Assembly (NCBI GenBank): GCA_003290165.1
Contig: QNQO01002073.1
Span: 98,739-162,738, forward strand
Reading direction: 5' to 3'
DNA length: 64,000 nt
Source: Berberis thunbergii
Lineage: Eukaryota; Streptophyta; Magnoliopsida; Ranunculales; Berberidaceae
The notes below the pieces were generated by a model, which worked only from the letters and a program-made list of their open reading frames with translations, was not told the origin of the DNA and searched no databases. Below, piece after piece: positions 43,217 to 54,922 of the stretch. The position numbers were made by a program, and so were the translations under genes. The first letter of the stretch is position 1; each line of letters starts with the position of its first letter.

Positions 43217-43307
43217 GCATCCATTATCTCGCCCACTGGCAAGTCCAAATGCCCCGACAGATTGGAATGAAGCTTTGGACATTATATCATATGGGTCTCC
43301 TAAACAG
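43217..43307 (+). pseudogene. MOR1: MOR1/XMAP215-type fragment
   Basis: The frame reads HPLSRPLASPNAPTDWNEAL then DIISYGSPKQ, ending at donor GTTCCT. It matches the stretch '..lgSPnaaTDWNEALDIISfGSPEQSVEGMKVVCHEL' in the C-terminal half of MOR1, the plant XMAP215-family microtubule organiser. One exon end only. Confidence 0.72.
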
Positions 43308-43435
43308 GTTCCTGTTTCTTACACATGAATTTTTGTATTGATTTTTGGTAAAGAATTTGTAGGATGTGTGGTGCTTTAGAGGTATGCTTTGAACTTTATT
43401 TGCAATTATTAAGTTCTCTTATTTATTGTGGCAGG

Positions 43436-43570
43436 GTCAGCAACCACAGCTACATGAGTTGCAATCCCAGGCTCAGAAATTTCAATCAGTAACTCAACTT
43501 ACAAAGCTTGCTTCAACAACTCTGAGGAGATCAATGTTGCTTAACAATGTATTACAACTTTTATGTTAAC
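43436..43570 (+). pseudogene. Unidentified terminal-exon-like fragment
   Basis: After GGCAG the frame reads GQQPQLHELQSQAQKFQSV then TQLTKLASTTLRRSMLLNN and stops (TAA near 43568). It is Gln-rich and possibly a helical C-terminus. I do not recognise the source gene. The following ~400 bp look like a 3' UTR, so this could be the last exon of a chimeric transcript. Confidence 0.35.
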
Positions 43571-44099
43571 AAAATAGTTCAAAGAATGTTTCCGTACTGA
43601 TGTAGCTGTTATTTTGATTCTTTAATCCTTAGAACTAACAGGAAAGTTAATTAGATGTGTGGTAAAAGGCAGATGCCGTAATAGGTGATTTGTAAAGGTT
43701 GTATGCAAGCTTTTAAAGTTCATGGGTTCAACATTTTAGTTATTTGTACGTGGTGCATATGTTTTACAGTGTCAGGAGTTAGTATTAATTCTCTGAGTGA
43801 GTTGTTGTTCGTTTAAGTTCATGAGAATGAATGTATTGCATATTCTTTGACCATTTGATGTAACTGTATAATTTGGTCAACTGACAAATGACAAAACATG
43901 CACAGCATGAAGCAAAGTTTGGCACATTTGATGTAATTGTATAATCTTATTAATTAGATTACTTTGCCTCTATTCGTTTAAGTTTGGCACATTAAAATTT
44001 TTATTTTCTAGAAATAAAACTTATAAGATGTAATAAAAAGTCATTTGCTAGCAAAAAAATATATATATTTAAAATTAAAAAAAAAATTAAAAAATAAAT

Positions 44100-44380
44100 A
44101 AATTTAGCCACGGTTTTAAACCGTGGCTAACTGTTGCAACGGCTCAGAGCCGTGGCTAAAAGCTTTGCAACGGTTTATAACCGTGGCTATGACTTGCCAC
44201 GGTTTCAAGCCGTGGCTATTCCTGGCCACGGTTTAAAACCGTGACTAACATATATTTTGCCACGATTTTTAGCCGTGACTGAGGATTTAGCGACGCCCCT
44301 ACAGCCCACAGTTCTAAGCCGTGCCAATGGGTTACCCCCACGGTTTAGAACCGTTGCTAATGACCATTTTTGGTGTAGTG
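44100..44380. repeat. Right subterminal repeat array of the CACTA
   Basis: Units such as GCCACGGTTTTAAACCGTGGC, GCAACGGCTCAGAGCCGTGG and GCCACGGTTTAAAACCGTG follow each other up to the terminal inverted repeat. They match the left array in inverted arrangement, supporting the call of one complete element. Confidence 0.85.
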
Positions 44381-44383
44381 AAA

Positions 44384-45017
44384 GGAAGACAACAGCTCCT
44401 AGGATGTCAATGATGGTGAGAAATTTGGGCACCACAGTGTGAAACAACTCACCGTAGCATAACTTAATGAAGAGAAAGGTATCCTCACTCTTCCTGAGAT
44501 TGAATATACGTTAATGATGATAAATGAATACAAAAAGGGAAATGAAGTTCCTTCTACAATAGAAGAAGCTATTGCAAAACGTGGCAAAGAAGAAGTGAAG
44601 GCAGTCTAGATTTGGTTAAAAGATGTATGGGAAGAGGATAAGAACCGCACATGCAATAGATTGAGACAGGAAAATTATCAGGTTCCTGAAGAAGAGCATG
44701 AGCCAAGCCTCTCTAATGATGATGATGTGATTACAGAATCGGCTGCAAAGATGTTCTCTAACACCAACACCAAAGATTTTAGCCTTTGTCCCCGAAAATC
44801 CAATAGAACTAAGAAATCAAACAAAAGGTACAAAGGCTGAGTTTGTTTATTGTCTAGGCTTGTATTGGTGAATCCTCTCTCTTGTGAGAGTTTGTTTTAG
44901 TTAACCCTATAGGGTCAGTCATGTAGCCTTCGGGCATAGATTCATAAATAAATAAAAAGGGTCAACAACCCAATTTAAAAAAAATAATAATAATAAAAAA
45001 AAAAAAAAAAAAAAAAG
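44384..45017 (+). mobile_element. LINE ORF1 C-terminus and 3' tail with poly(A)
   Basis: Broken frames (44500-44840) encode a charged C-terminal region (EVPSTIEEAIAKRGKEEVKA, then NRTKKSNKRYKG and a stop). A 3' UTR follows with 'ccctatagggtcagtcatg', 'tagccttcgggcat', 'aaaaagggtcaacaaccca' and a long A tail ending at 45017. No ORF2 lies between, so ORF1 runs directly to the 3' end: an internally deleted LINE. The tail is shared with the SINE at 58491-58829. Confidence 0.6.
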
Positions 45018-47145
45018 CTATGTACATCATCGTCCTGACTCAACAGCAACTAAGGTGATATTGGATGCAACATGTTATGGCAAGAAGGTGTCCTTTGATA
45101 AAGAAATTGAACAGGAAAATGCGTTTATGGATGATAATCAACAATTGCATGGTTGTCCTGAAAATGATTTGCACACGGATAATGATTCCGATGCTAATAC
45201 TAATTCTAAGTCTGTGATGGAAACAAGTTACTAATCTGAGGAGGTGAAGCAGAAAAAGAAAAAGAAAAACTCTAAAGGAGCACAGAATGACGAGGAATAT
45301 GTCAACTCCAACAGTTAGTGATGATAGATTATAATATCATGTGTTGGAATGCTTGAGAAGTTGGTAAGGTACGTCTTCTTTTGTTTGCTTCAAATGAGGA
45401 TTTTGACGGGAAAATTTGTCTTTTTTAGGACAATGATATAAGTCTTGACATATTGAAATGCTCAGAACAAATGACGCACTGTAAGGTGTCAATATTATTT
45501 TCAGGTAGAGTTTTCTATATTTCCTTTGTATATGCTAAGTATGTAGTATAGGAAAGAAGGAGTTTATGGGAAGAAATGGAGAACATTTCAATGAGAATGA
45601 CTGAACATTAGATCATTGGAAGGGATTTCAATGTGATAGTCGAAGGGAGTGAAAATATGGGTGGACGGCCCTCAATATAGTCTTCCATGTTAGATTTTTC
45701 GGATTATATTTCTGCCTAGGGACTCACCGATATTGGTTTTGTTGGTCTAAAATTTACATAGTGCAATAATCAACAAGGTGATAATAGAACCTGGTCTAGA
45801 CTTGATAGATTTTTAGCGAATTTGATTAAGTAGCGAACATGCAACACCCCAGGTTGAGCATTTACATAGGACATGCACATATCATCCTCCTTTACTAGTT
45901 TCTTTGCCAATCACCCCGAGAGGTATGTCTCCTTATAGATTCCAAAGAATGCGGTCTACCATCATGATTTGTAGATAAAAATTGGAACACGAATTGAGGA
46001 AGAGTAGGGACTTTACCGTTGGCCCTAAAATTAAAACATATAAGGCGTGCACTCAAAATTTGGAACAATGAGACCTTTGGCAATATTTTCAGTTAGATCA
46101 GGAAATTGGAGGATGAAATCCTACAATTGGAGTTCAGTTTGATTCAGGGACGAGACATTAATGATAGTGCTAATCTGAATAGATGTCAGACAGAACTTAA
46201 ATTGGCATCGGTGCGAGAAGAAATCTATTGGAAGCAAAAGTCTGGAGAAAAGAAGTTCAAGGAAGGGGATGCTTGCACAAAATATTTTTTGCTTTTGTTA
46301 AAGCTAAACAGAAAAGTCGGGCGATTTCAAAAATCAGTGATACAAAAGGAAATGTCTTAACATATCAGAAAAGCATCATTCAGGTGGCAAATAATTTCTT
46401 TCAGCTTTTGTTGACATCTGAAGGCTACATAGAGGATTAGGACCTTATGGAATGCATCCCTAAATTGATTGAGTCTGATGACTTTTATTTGATTATGCAG
46501 CTGTCGAGTATGGAGGAGGTCAGAATCGCGGTTTTTAGTATTATGCAGGATAGTGCATCTGGTCCAGATGGATTCAATGCGGGGTTCTTTAAAACTTGTT
46601 GGCAGATCATTGATCATGACAAGTGGCTGGCAGCAAAGGAGTTTTTCTAATGTCATGCTTTGCCAGGTTCTTTTAATGCTAATTTTTTTACCTCTGATTC
46701 CTAAAGTAGAGGAGCCTTCACATTTTTCTGAATTTAGACCGATCAGTCTATGTAACGTGGTTTACAAGGTTTTTTTTAGCAAAATCCTAAGTGAAAGGTT
46801 GCCAAATTTTCTTCAAAAAATTATTTCTATGGAGATGGGGCCTTTGTTAAAGGAGGACTTATTTATGAGAATATAGGGCTGGTGCAAGAATTAATGAGAT
46901 GTATTGGGAATAAGGTTACTAGTACTAATGTCATTATCAAGTTAGACATGGAAAAGGCACACGATAAAATTGAATGGGGCTATCTCCTAGTTGTGTTTCG
47001 TAGTTTTGGTTTTGGCAGTAGAATATGGCATCTCGTCTCTAATTGCATTGCTCATTGTGGTTTTTTGGTACTGCTTCAAGGTAGCTATTATGATTAGTTT
47101 CATTCCTCTCGGGGTCTTAGGCAAAGAGATCTCATTTCTCCACTC
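45018..47145 (+). pseudogene. LINE ORF2 relic, part 1 (endonuclease and RT start)
   Basis: An ORF1 end (to ~45315) is followed by ORF2 starting MIDYNIMCWNA, stop, EVGK, the usual 'iLsWNvRGlg' opening of an AP-type endonuclease. Later pieces include GRDFNVI, REEIYWKQKSGEKKF, GDACTKYFLLLLKLNRK, QDSASGPDGFNAGFFKTCW, FSEFRPISLCNVVYKV, SKILSERLPNFLQ and IIKLDMEKAHDKIEWGYL, the RT palm and fingers in order. More than ten stops and shifts occur. The frame is cut at 47145 by a hAT insertion and resumes at 48479. Confidence 0.8.
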
Positions 47146-47153
47146 CTTTTAGT

Positions 47154-48470
47154 TAGGGGTGGGCACGGTCCGGATCGGTTCCAAATTTGGAGGAACCTAA
47201 CTCGAACCGTTTAAAATTAACGGATCCGGTCCGGTCCGGATCCCCTCATTTTGAAAGTTGGAACCGAACCTAACTCGAACCGTTTGGAACGGTCCGGTTC
47301 CTACGGTTCCAAACGGTTCGCAAAAAATATAAACATCCAGAATTTCAATTGACATAAAAATCCAGAATTTCAATTTCAATTGTCTCCGTTTGGTACTCGT
47401 TTGACAATAACACATGCACAAAGAATACAAACATCCAGAATTTCACTCTTGAAAAGAAAACTGTCATGCAAATGTCTAATTATGTTTGAAACTATCAAAT
47501 TTCGTGCAGATCCAATGATAAATTTGGCATAAAAAACCCAAACTGAAGTGAAATTAGAGATACCCAAACCTAAAATTTCAATGTATTGATAGCTCAAATC
47601 AGTGAAGGGAAAGAAAGAAAAAAGTTTAAGCAAAATTAACCTTAAAGAAATCAAACTATCGTGCAAATCACTATCTTTTATATTTGCTTTAATTTTATCG
47701 AATTTCACACAAACCCCATCAAGAACCCAAAATTTAAGCAAAATTAGAGATGCCCAAATCTACAATTTCATGCACAGATTGCTAAACTCACCGAAAGGGT
47801 GCAACACGAAGATAGTAACATACCTCTTGATGGCGTAAAGCGTAAGGAATGAAAGTGAAAGGAAAGACATGGATGTAGCGGTTGAGATGGGGATCTCTAC
47901 ACAGCTTTGCATAGGCTTTGGGGTACCCAAGGCCCTCGTCTATCACCATCTCTGCTTCTCTAAACATCAATCTGGTCCCCATGCTTATCGATCTCTTCTA
48001 TTTCACAAAAAGGTGGTTTCTTCTTGTTTGACTGAAGGGGCGAAGAGGTCGTCATCACTCTCTGTGGTTTCTTCTGGTTTGACTAAAGGGGCAAAGAGGC
48101 GAGTTCGACTGAAGGGGAAGAAGCGAGTTCGACTGAAGGGGAAGAGGCGACATCGACTGTGGCCTGCGGAGGGGGAGGCGACCTGCGGGTGCTCACTTCT
48201 CCTCCTCTGCGGCTGCGGGTGCGAAAGAGTAAAGTGTTGATTTAGGTTAAATCGTTCGTTTTTGTTAAATTGATTTGAAACGGTCCGAAACGGGTCCAAC
48301 CCGGACCGTTTCTTTTTTAAAAATAAGAACCGGGACCGGACCGTTTTATAACGGATCCGGACCGATCCGAACCGTATCTAAAAATACATCATTAAAATCC
48401 GGACCGTTTTGCTCTAAACGGTTCGGTTCGATTTGAAACCGCGGATCCTCGACCCGTTTGCCCACCCCTA
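47154..48470. mobile_element. Non-autonomous hAT element, 1,317 bp
   Basis: Terminal inverted repeats are TAGGGGTGGGCA and TGCCCACCCCTA. The 8-bp target duplication CTTTTAGT is perfect (47146-47153 and 48471-48478). Ends and subterminal parts are full of GGTCCGG/CCGGACC and AACGGTTCGG motifs. No transposase frame is present. It disrupts LINE ORF2 so recently that removing it restores '...SPLLLVIATEVLSRGL'. A fragment of the same family is in copy B at 57611-57785. Confidence 0.93.
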
Positions 48471-48478
48471 CTTTTAGT

Positions 48479-48989
48479 TATTGCAACAGAAGTGCTAAGC
48501 AGGGGTCTCAAAAGATCTTTTCACAGGGGAGAAATGGGTTTTTATCACACTCCCAAGATTTGTTCCCCAATTACACATTTATTATATGTTGATGACTCTT
48601 TAATATTTTTGAATGGTATGAAGCAATCGATGGCTGGTTGTATGAATTTCTTGAGGAAATATTGTTTGGCTTCTGAGGAGAAAATTAATATTGGTAAAAG
48701 CTCTTTTATGATGGATGAGAAAGTGCGGGTGGAAATAATAGTACTCGTTAAACAATGGACCGATTTTTGCTTCAAGCCTTCCCCATTTATGTACCTTGGG
48801 TTGCCCATTTATCAAGGTAAATGCAGAATTATTTATTTTGATACTTGGTAAATATGATACAGCAGAGAATTCAGGGATGGAAGGATATATTACTTTCCTC
48901 AGGGGGAAGAATGATCCTTATTGGACATGAACTCCTTTCAATGCCAATTTATACTATTACAGCAACATGTGTGCCAGTGAAGGTCTTGA
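48479..48989 (+). pseudogene. LINE ORF2 relic, part 2 (RT catalytic box)
   Basis: The frame 48492-48851 encodes LSRGLKRSFHRGEMGFYH, THLLYVDDSLIFLNGMKQ and SPFMYLGLPIYQGKCR. YVDD at 48585-48596 is the RT catalytic box (usually YADD in plant L1s) and YLGLPI the conserved thumb-side motif. Reading continues with stops until the second LINE interrupts at 48990. Confidence 0.85.
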
Positions 48990-49069
48990 GAGGCTAGATT
49001 ATTCTAAGCCTTTAGATCTTGGTTTGCTCTAATCTTAACCACCCAAGTTCAGGATTTCCTAGGTTTTCC

Positions 49070-50874
49070 ATGGCGGCTCCTCCAGCCGTTATGGAGGAAA
49101 ACCTCATGGCTGGACAAGGAGGCGCACAACCCGAGGTTGCTATGTCGTCAAGAACCTTCCTTCAAGCGTTGGGGGTCATGAAGAATGTCATTATTGACAA
49201 GGAGCCAATGAAGGGGAATCATTTTCGAAAAGAGGGATGCCCGGCTTTGTCCATGAATATTTCGGAAGCGAAAAGATGTGAAAGGTATGCTGAATTTTCA
49301 GTCATTGTTCTTAAGTTTTCTAGTTATCGTTCGTCTTTAGAAGCTATTAGAGAAATGATTCGTCGAACTTGGGGAGTCATTGGGGGACTTTACAATGGGA
49401 TTGCTAGATCCGAGGCATGTTCTTGTTAGATTTCAAGTGGAAGTGAAGGTTAAAAAAGCTTTGTCACGGGATTCGTATATGATTAGGTGTGTTCGATTCA
49501 AAGTTTTTCGATGGCATCAGGGTTTTAGCCTAAGAGAATATTTTATTTTAGCCCCATTGTGGGTAGATCTATCAAACCTACCGATACAATTTTTTCATCC
49601 TTTATATTTGAAGGAGGTAGGGGATTCAATTGGTACTTTTCTGCGGATTGATGATAGCACGCTAGGCTTTACTAGATTGAACGCAGCCAAGTTGTGTGTG
49701 GAGATGAAGCTAGCGAGCGAACTTCCTAATCGTATTTGGCTTGAGTTTTCCGGGGGTAAGGGCTTTTGACAGAAAATTGCTTACCCGGGTTTCAAATATT
49801 GTGAAAATTGTCCATGATTGGGCATACTTATGAAGCTTGTAGGAGACGCGGCGGGGAAAAAAAGTCAATCGCCAAGAATTACCGACATCGGATAACACTA
49901 AGCATAGTGAAGGGGGCTAGAAAAATTAGTATTTTGTGTTTAAAGAACACGGTAAGCACCGAAAGAGCGTAGAGATGAAGCAGGTTTACTGCCCAGTTCT
50001 GAAAGAGGTTGTGAATAAAGACGAGAAAGCGGGTGTGAGTGGAGCAAAGGACTATAGAGGGGCCGAGATTTCCAGCCAGGGTGTGCTAGTGAATACAAAA
50101 AAGGTGGAAAAATAATTTTCTGTAGGTGAGGACATGGTACAATCGAATGTTTTTGTTGTGTTAGCTGATTTGGAGCAAGATATAGAATTAAGCAATAGGC
50201 CGACTAAGGTAGAAAGTGTGGGAAACAAGAAATTAAATCTGGAAGTTGAGATCGATGTGATCAGTTTAGAAACAGACAGTTTAAAGCATCCTAGCAAGCC
50301 AATCGATGAACTCAAAGCAGTTTCTAAATCTGGGTCTGAATTGATTTTGGCCAAGGTAAACATAGAGGATACACAGGAAGTTAATGGCCTGTCTAATTTA
50401 AATTTTGAGAAGAATAAGGTAGGTAATTTAAATAGCAAGGTGCTGCAGAAAAGGAATCATATCGGTGCCAAAGGTGATAACTTGGACATTTCTAATTTGG
50501 ATTTAGCAAAAGGTGCTAAGCTAGAATTAAAATCTGAGTGAAACGGTGATGGCACGGTTTTGGAAGCTATTTCGGTTGGCAATGGACTTGATATTATGAT
50601 TTTCATGGAAAGGAAAGTTTCCAAGTTTATATCTGATTGTAAAGATGCTGGGTACATCGATTCTGAGATTAAAAAAGCATTACAAGCTGAGTCTGAGGAG
50701 GATTCGACTAGGATTGGGACACCGTCTAATGTAGGACTGCTGCCAGCGGAATTGAAGGAGGTCGAAACATCGTCCGGAAGTTTCGATGATGGGCGCGTGA
50801 CTGCAAGGGATGCACGGCCTGGTGCTAAGGGATCATTTCTTGATCATGTTATTGATAGAACAGGGGACGTGTTG
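49070..50874 (+). pseudogene. LINE B ORF1 (DUF4283), 5' part
   Basis: Starts at ATG 49070 (MAAPPAVMEENLMAGQ). DUF4283 motifs follow across a shift near 49380: FSVIVLKFSSYRSSLEAI, FTMGLLDPRHVLVRFQVE, RCVRFKVFRWHQGFSLRE, LAPLWVDLSNLPIQFF and GTFLRIDDSTLGFTRL. A zinc-knuckle remnant lies near 49790, then a long Lys/Glu/Ser-rich tail in two further frames (50134-50541 and 50560-50874). At 50874 the solo LTR interrupts the frame. Few lesions for its length suggest LINE B is younger than its host LINE. Confidence 0.85.
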
Positions 50875-53800
50875 TGTAATACCCGCCTAATTAAATAAAT
50901 ATAAAAGATTTTATTTTGTAAACCCTAATGTTGATGGGTTGTTACCCAATTGTATTTGGGCTTGGTTGTGGGCTTTTATTAAACTAACAAGTAGGGTTTT
51001 TATTTTGTGAAATAGGGTGGGTGCATTCGAAAGTTCGGTGGGGGCGAATAGCCACCCACCATATAAAAGAAACAAAACCCTTTTTTTTTCTTTTTTTTCT
51101 TCTTCCTTTTCTTTTCCTTCCTTCTCCTTTTTCCCTTCCTGTTTTGTTTCTTCACCAAAGGAGCAGGCAACGAGAGAGAGAGAGGGAGGAGCAGGCTGAT
51201 GGAGAGATGAAGGTGGAACAGGTGGGAGGCGAGGTGTTGACTCGATGGTTCTGTGAGAGGATTCCCGCACAACAACTATTTGGTACTGCTGATTCGTGAC
51301 AAACGAAAGTGAAGAAGAACAGGGTGTGAAGCTAGATCTCTGGTTGGCTGCGGGTGGTGCGTGAGTGAAGATGGCGTTCTTTCGGTCAATTTCGTTGAAG
51401 CTTCTCTCTTCTAATGTTATCGATTTCACAACTAGAGAGATTCAGATCGAATTTTCAATTCTGAATTTCTAGGGTTTAGCTATTCATCTCAATCTGATTC
51501 TGAAAAAAAAAAAAAAATTGTTAAGCTCGAAAGAGTCTGTTTTGAGTTCTGAAGCAGATTTATTGTTATCGATTGGTTCTTCTTCTTTTTTTTCGTTTCG
51601 TTGTCAGCAGATCCGGGGTTGTTTTGATTTCGAGGGTTTGAATTGAGAGAAGAGGAGGAGGACGGGATTAGGTTTTCTGAAGTCGTGGGATCGAAATTTC
51701 ACTTTGAAGATGGAGATTTCAAGCGAAATGAAACTGCCTTTGATAAAACAGAAGGAGAAGAACATGGTGATAGGTCATTTTTCGGATTTGCAATCATTCT
51801 CTAAAGGATTCGAGCTTGCTCGCTGGGACGCTACGGCGTTGTTTTACCTTGTGAGTATTTTCTCCACGGCTTATTGTTGGATGCATTTGTTGTTTTCGTG
51901 TTTGCCTTGGATTGTTGGGTAGCAATTGTGGATACGAGGATGAGCAGTAAGGAAATATGTATGGTAGTTGAAGTTCTCCAGGATTTGTAGTAGCAAGACT
52001 TGTGGTTGTCAGAAGGTTAATACTGCTGCAACAGCAGGGAGTAGCTTCACTCTCTTAGAGAAAATTCAATCGAAAATTTTATATAGGCTACATACTCTGT
52101 ACCCGTGTTGAGGAAGACTGCAAATCGGGTCAACTGGGGTTTCCTTTATATACAAAGAGCAGTGGATCAAAGTTGGGAAATCAAAAGGCAGCAAAGGCGA
52201 GGTTACTAGATGGTTAACGCGCGTTGATTGAGTTTTGATTCTTGGATTAAAGGTGAGTTTATTTTCATCCCCTTTCTTTTTAAATCTCCGTATTGATTTT
52301 GGTTATTGTTAGATTGGGTATTTTGAAATAGCACGTGAGTTTTCTTCATACTCCTTTTATATATATATATATTTTATGAAATGGAGAATGTTGGGAGTGT
52401 TAATTATGTATGAAATTGTAAGTTCTTTCTTCTGTCTCATCTCGCCCCTTTTGTTCTTCGATCGCAAAGCTTGCCCTGTTGTTGTTCCACATGGAGGGTT
52501 AGTTCGGGTTTTGTGTAGGTTTGGGTTTTTGAAAGTTGAGCTAATAGACAGTCTATTGTTTTGTGTTTTTTTTTATGTTGCTTGTAGAGTTGGAGGATTG
52601 GTTCCTCATATATAGTCAAAATAGGATGCTTTTTAGTTTATCTAAAATGTTACAGAAATCTTGAGGTGATAGTGACTTAATATTTATGATCATATCATGC
52701 CACTATTGTTTGCATAACTGACTTCCTGTTGGGCATATGTCTATGTAACAAAAGTATGCAGCCTATGTTATTGTTTATGTGTCCTATAAGCTTAGCTACA
52801 CAATGAAATTTGTAAATTGAATTGGTGCTCCAATTGTGGCGTAGACTAATGTACCTCATGATAGAAACAGGAAACACTTAAACAAAAAGGTTGAGCGGGG
52901 TAGTGTACATGCGCATTTATAATCTTAACATTGTTGAAGATTATGGCTTGTGGCGTTAGATAAACTGATTTAACCAAGATTTTCATAATGAATTAGAAAG
53001 CAAATTGCTGTAAGACAGCTTTGTTGTCACGCCCTGTCATTCTTTGCAACTTGTTAAAAGTGGTAGCTTAAGGGATAGTGTCTTGTCTGTATTAGTTTTA
53101 TGTATGATTAAAAGAAAATTTCCTAGTAATAGATATTGACTGGAATTTAACTGAGCACTTGTTTTAGTTTGAGTATTTGTATTGTTATGCGAATTGGTGT
53201 ACATATTGTTTTTCGTATGATGCAAAGAGATGAGATGTGTGAATTGACAATGTGTCAAACATTACTTTTCCCCAAAAGAATGGTGGATACTATGATTGAT
53301 TTATTTATGGTTGACAAAGCGTCACCATAAAAAAGTTTTGAGGATTTATTTATTTTTATGCTCTTTTCCACAACTCCGAAAAAAAAAATGTGAAAAGAAA
53401 AGAAATTTTTGTATACAGACTTGCTTGTATACTTGTGATATTATTGGGTATACAGACTTGCTTGCATATCAGTGTACTTGCCAGTGATCGACCTTCGGGT
53501 GAGATAACATGTTCCTCGAGGTGGCACCCCACTTGGAACATGTACGCTCCGAATGGTTTCGAAGGCAAGGGAGGCACACTTGGGTGAGGTGTGTTCGGCA
53601 CAGGAGGAGAGTGCGATTGTGGAAAAGTAGCGAGATTTATTTTTGTGTATGTGCATGATTACCTTAAAGGAAGAAACTAAATGCTCATTCAACCATTGAA
53701 TGAGAACTACATGTCTTCCTAAGGGTAGAAAAATGGTGTTTTGTTTAATATTTCAATAATAGTCTAATATGAGTGAATTGTATTGTTGTTGCATTTATGA

Positions 53801-54268
53801 GGATTGATAACTCATAAACTTTATTTATTAGTAATAAATAATTCATGTTTATTTATTAGGATGATAACACCTTTGCCTCATGGAGGAACTACCTGGTGTG
53901 GTTATTTATTGTTTATTGTTTATTTTGATGTTATCACGTGTGGATTATTGATTTTTGGGATGAAGATTTCTCACACCAGCTTTATTGCTGACCCGAGTGA
54001 GCTTTTGCTTCTTGGGTACATTCCTTTTGGAATGTAGCCGAGTAGTCTTTCAGGTCTAGAGATTTTGAGCTGCATTACTGGAGTTTCGCTAGTGAGCTAG
54101 CCATGCCAGTCTTCCCCGGGTTAGATTTTTATTTGTTTCAGATGTTTAGTTCATGCTGCTATTTGTTTCTGTTATTATTGAATTCTCACGTCCCGAGTTT
54201 TGGGGGAAACGGATAATCCTACGTGGCTTTTTGGGATTTTCGTTTCCTTCGAAAATCAGGGCGTGACA
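50875..54268. mobile_element. Solo LTR, 3,394 bp
   Basis: It begins TGTAATACCCGC and ends GGGCGTGACA, with a perfect 5-bp duplication TGTTG at 50870-50874 and 54269-54273. Removing it restores LINE B ORF1 as DRTGDVLALRTAGSPVVDV. No internal domain, primer-binding site or second LTR is seen, so I call a solo LTR. Length and the TGTAATACCC start fit long LTRs of Tekay/Del-type chromoviruses, which is an inference. A TATA-like ATATAAAAG lies at 51060-51068. The last 325 bp recur at 1-346. Confidence 0.85.
51711..51850 (+). other. Gene-start-like sequence inside the solo LTR
   Basis: After a purine-rich leader, ATG at 51711 opens a frame reading MEISSEMKLPLIKQKEKN, then HFSDLQSFSKGFELARWDAT and ALFYL. 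A donor-like GTGAGT follows at 51851. It looks like a plant gene 5' UTR with first exon. I do not recognise the protein; it may be an LTR-encoded product or a captured gene start. Confidence 0.35.
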
Positions 54269-54273
54269 TGTTG

Positions 54274-54922
54274 GCTCTTAGAACAGCAGGGTCACCAGTA
54301 GTGGATGTGGCTCCTAGATCAGGGGAGTATTGGCTCCTAGCATAGTAGTGGATGTGGACCACAGAACAACAGTGAAGGGGTTGTTCCTTGCACAACAGTG
54401 GTTGCGTTTGATCCTAGAACAACAGTGGATGCGATAGCTCCTAGCACAGAACCAGGGGAAGTTATGGCAGCAAGCGCGGAGGTGCGTATGTCAAGTATGA
54501 TAGAATCAGGCAGCTTATTGAAACAGGGACAAGTTGTGGATCCTAGCACAGAGCTAGGGGACACTATGCAGGGACAGCTAGTGCAAGGACCTTTGGATAA
54601 TGATATTCAGACTTTGGTCAGGGCCAAGAGCTATTTTGAAAAACACGCTATCAAAAATTCTCCGGATTACAAAATAATAAGAGACACATTGAACAAGGCT
54701 ATATCATTGTTCAAAGAAACTAGGCGGCTTTGACAAAAGAAATTGAATATCAATACAATCAAAAGTGCTAGTGATGATACTGAAGAAGTCGACTCAGAAT
54801 CTGAGGTTGGTCCAACAGCAGTGAGCAGTGATTTGGATTTAGGGGCTACGTCAGAAGGAGTGATGAATAAGAGGAGAAGTACAAAAGTCAGGATGACGGT
54901 CTCCCCGAGCATGCGTCGTTAA
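54274..54922 (+). pseudogene. LINE B ORF1, 3' part
   Basis: After the LTR the frame continues ALRTAGSPVVDVAPRSG, is shifted near 54330, and runs on at 54398-54733 (LVRAKSYFEKHAIKNSPDYK) and 54734-54922 (SDDTEEVDSESEVG, ending SPSMRR and a stop). It is an acidic/basic C-terminal tail with no named domain. Confidence 0.75.

Larger units (their letters stand above)
34356..44380. mobile_element. Complete non-autonomous CACTA element carrying host gene fragments, 10,025 bp
   Basis: The left end CACTACACCAAAATG and right end CATTTTTGGTGTAGTG form the terminal inverted repeat, and the element is flanked by AAA on both sides. Both ends carry arrays of GCCACGGnnnnnnCCGTGGC and GCAACGG...CCGTTGC subterminal units. 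No transposase-like frame is present. The interior is mostly plus-strand exons and introns from unrelated host genes: ANT, two kinase-like pieces, SDP6, glucose-6-phosphate 1-epimerase, cyclin-C, ILA/GCN1 and MOR1. Introns are retained, so capture was at the DNA level. It sits in LINE-derived sequence. Mobilisation would need CACTA transposase supplied elsewhere. Confidence 0.92.

Noticed and set aside
50911..51429. 172-codon minus-strand frame in the solo LTR
   Set aside because: It reads through purine/pyrimidine tracts (Lys/Glu runs) and has no conserved motif; the plus-strand features explain the base composition better.
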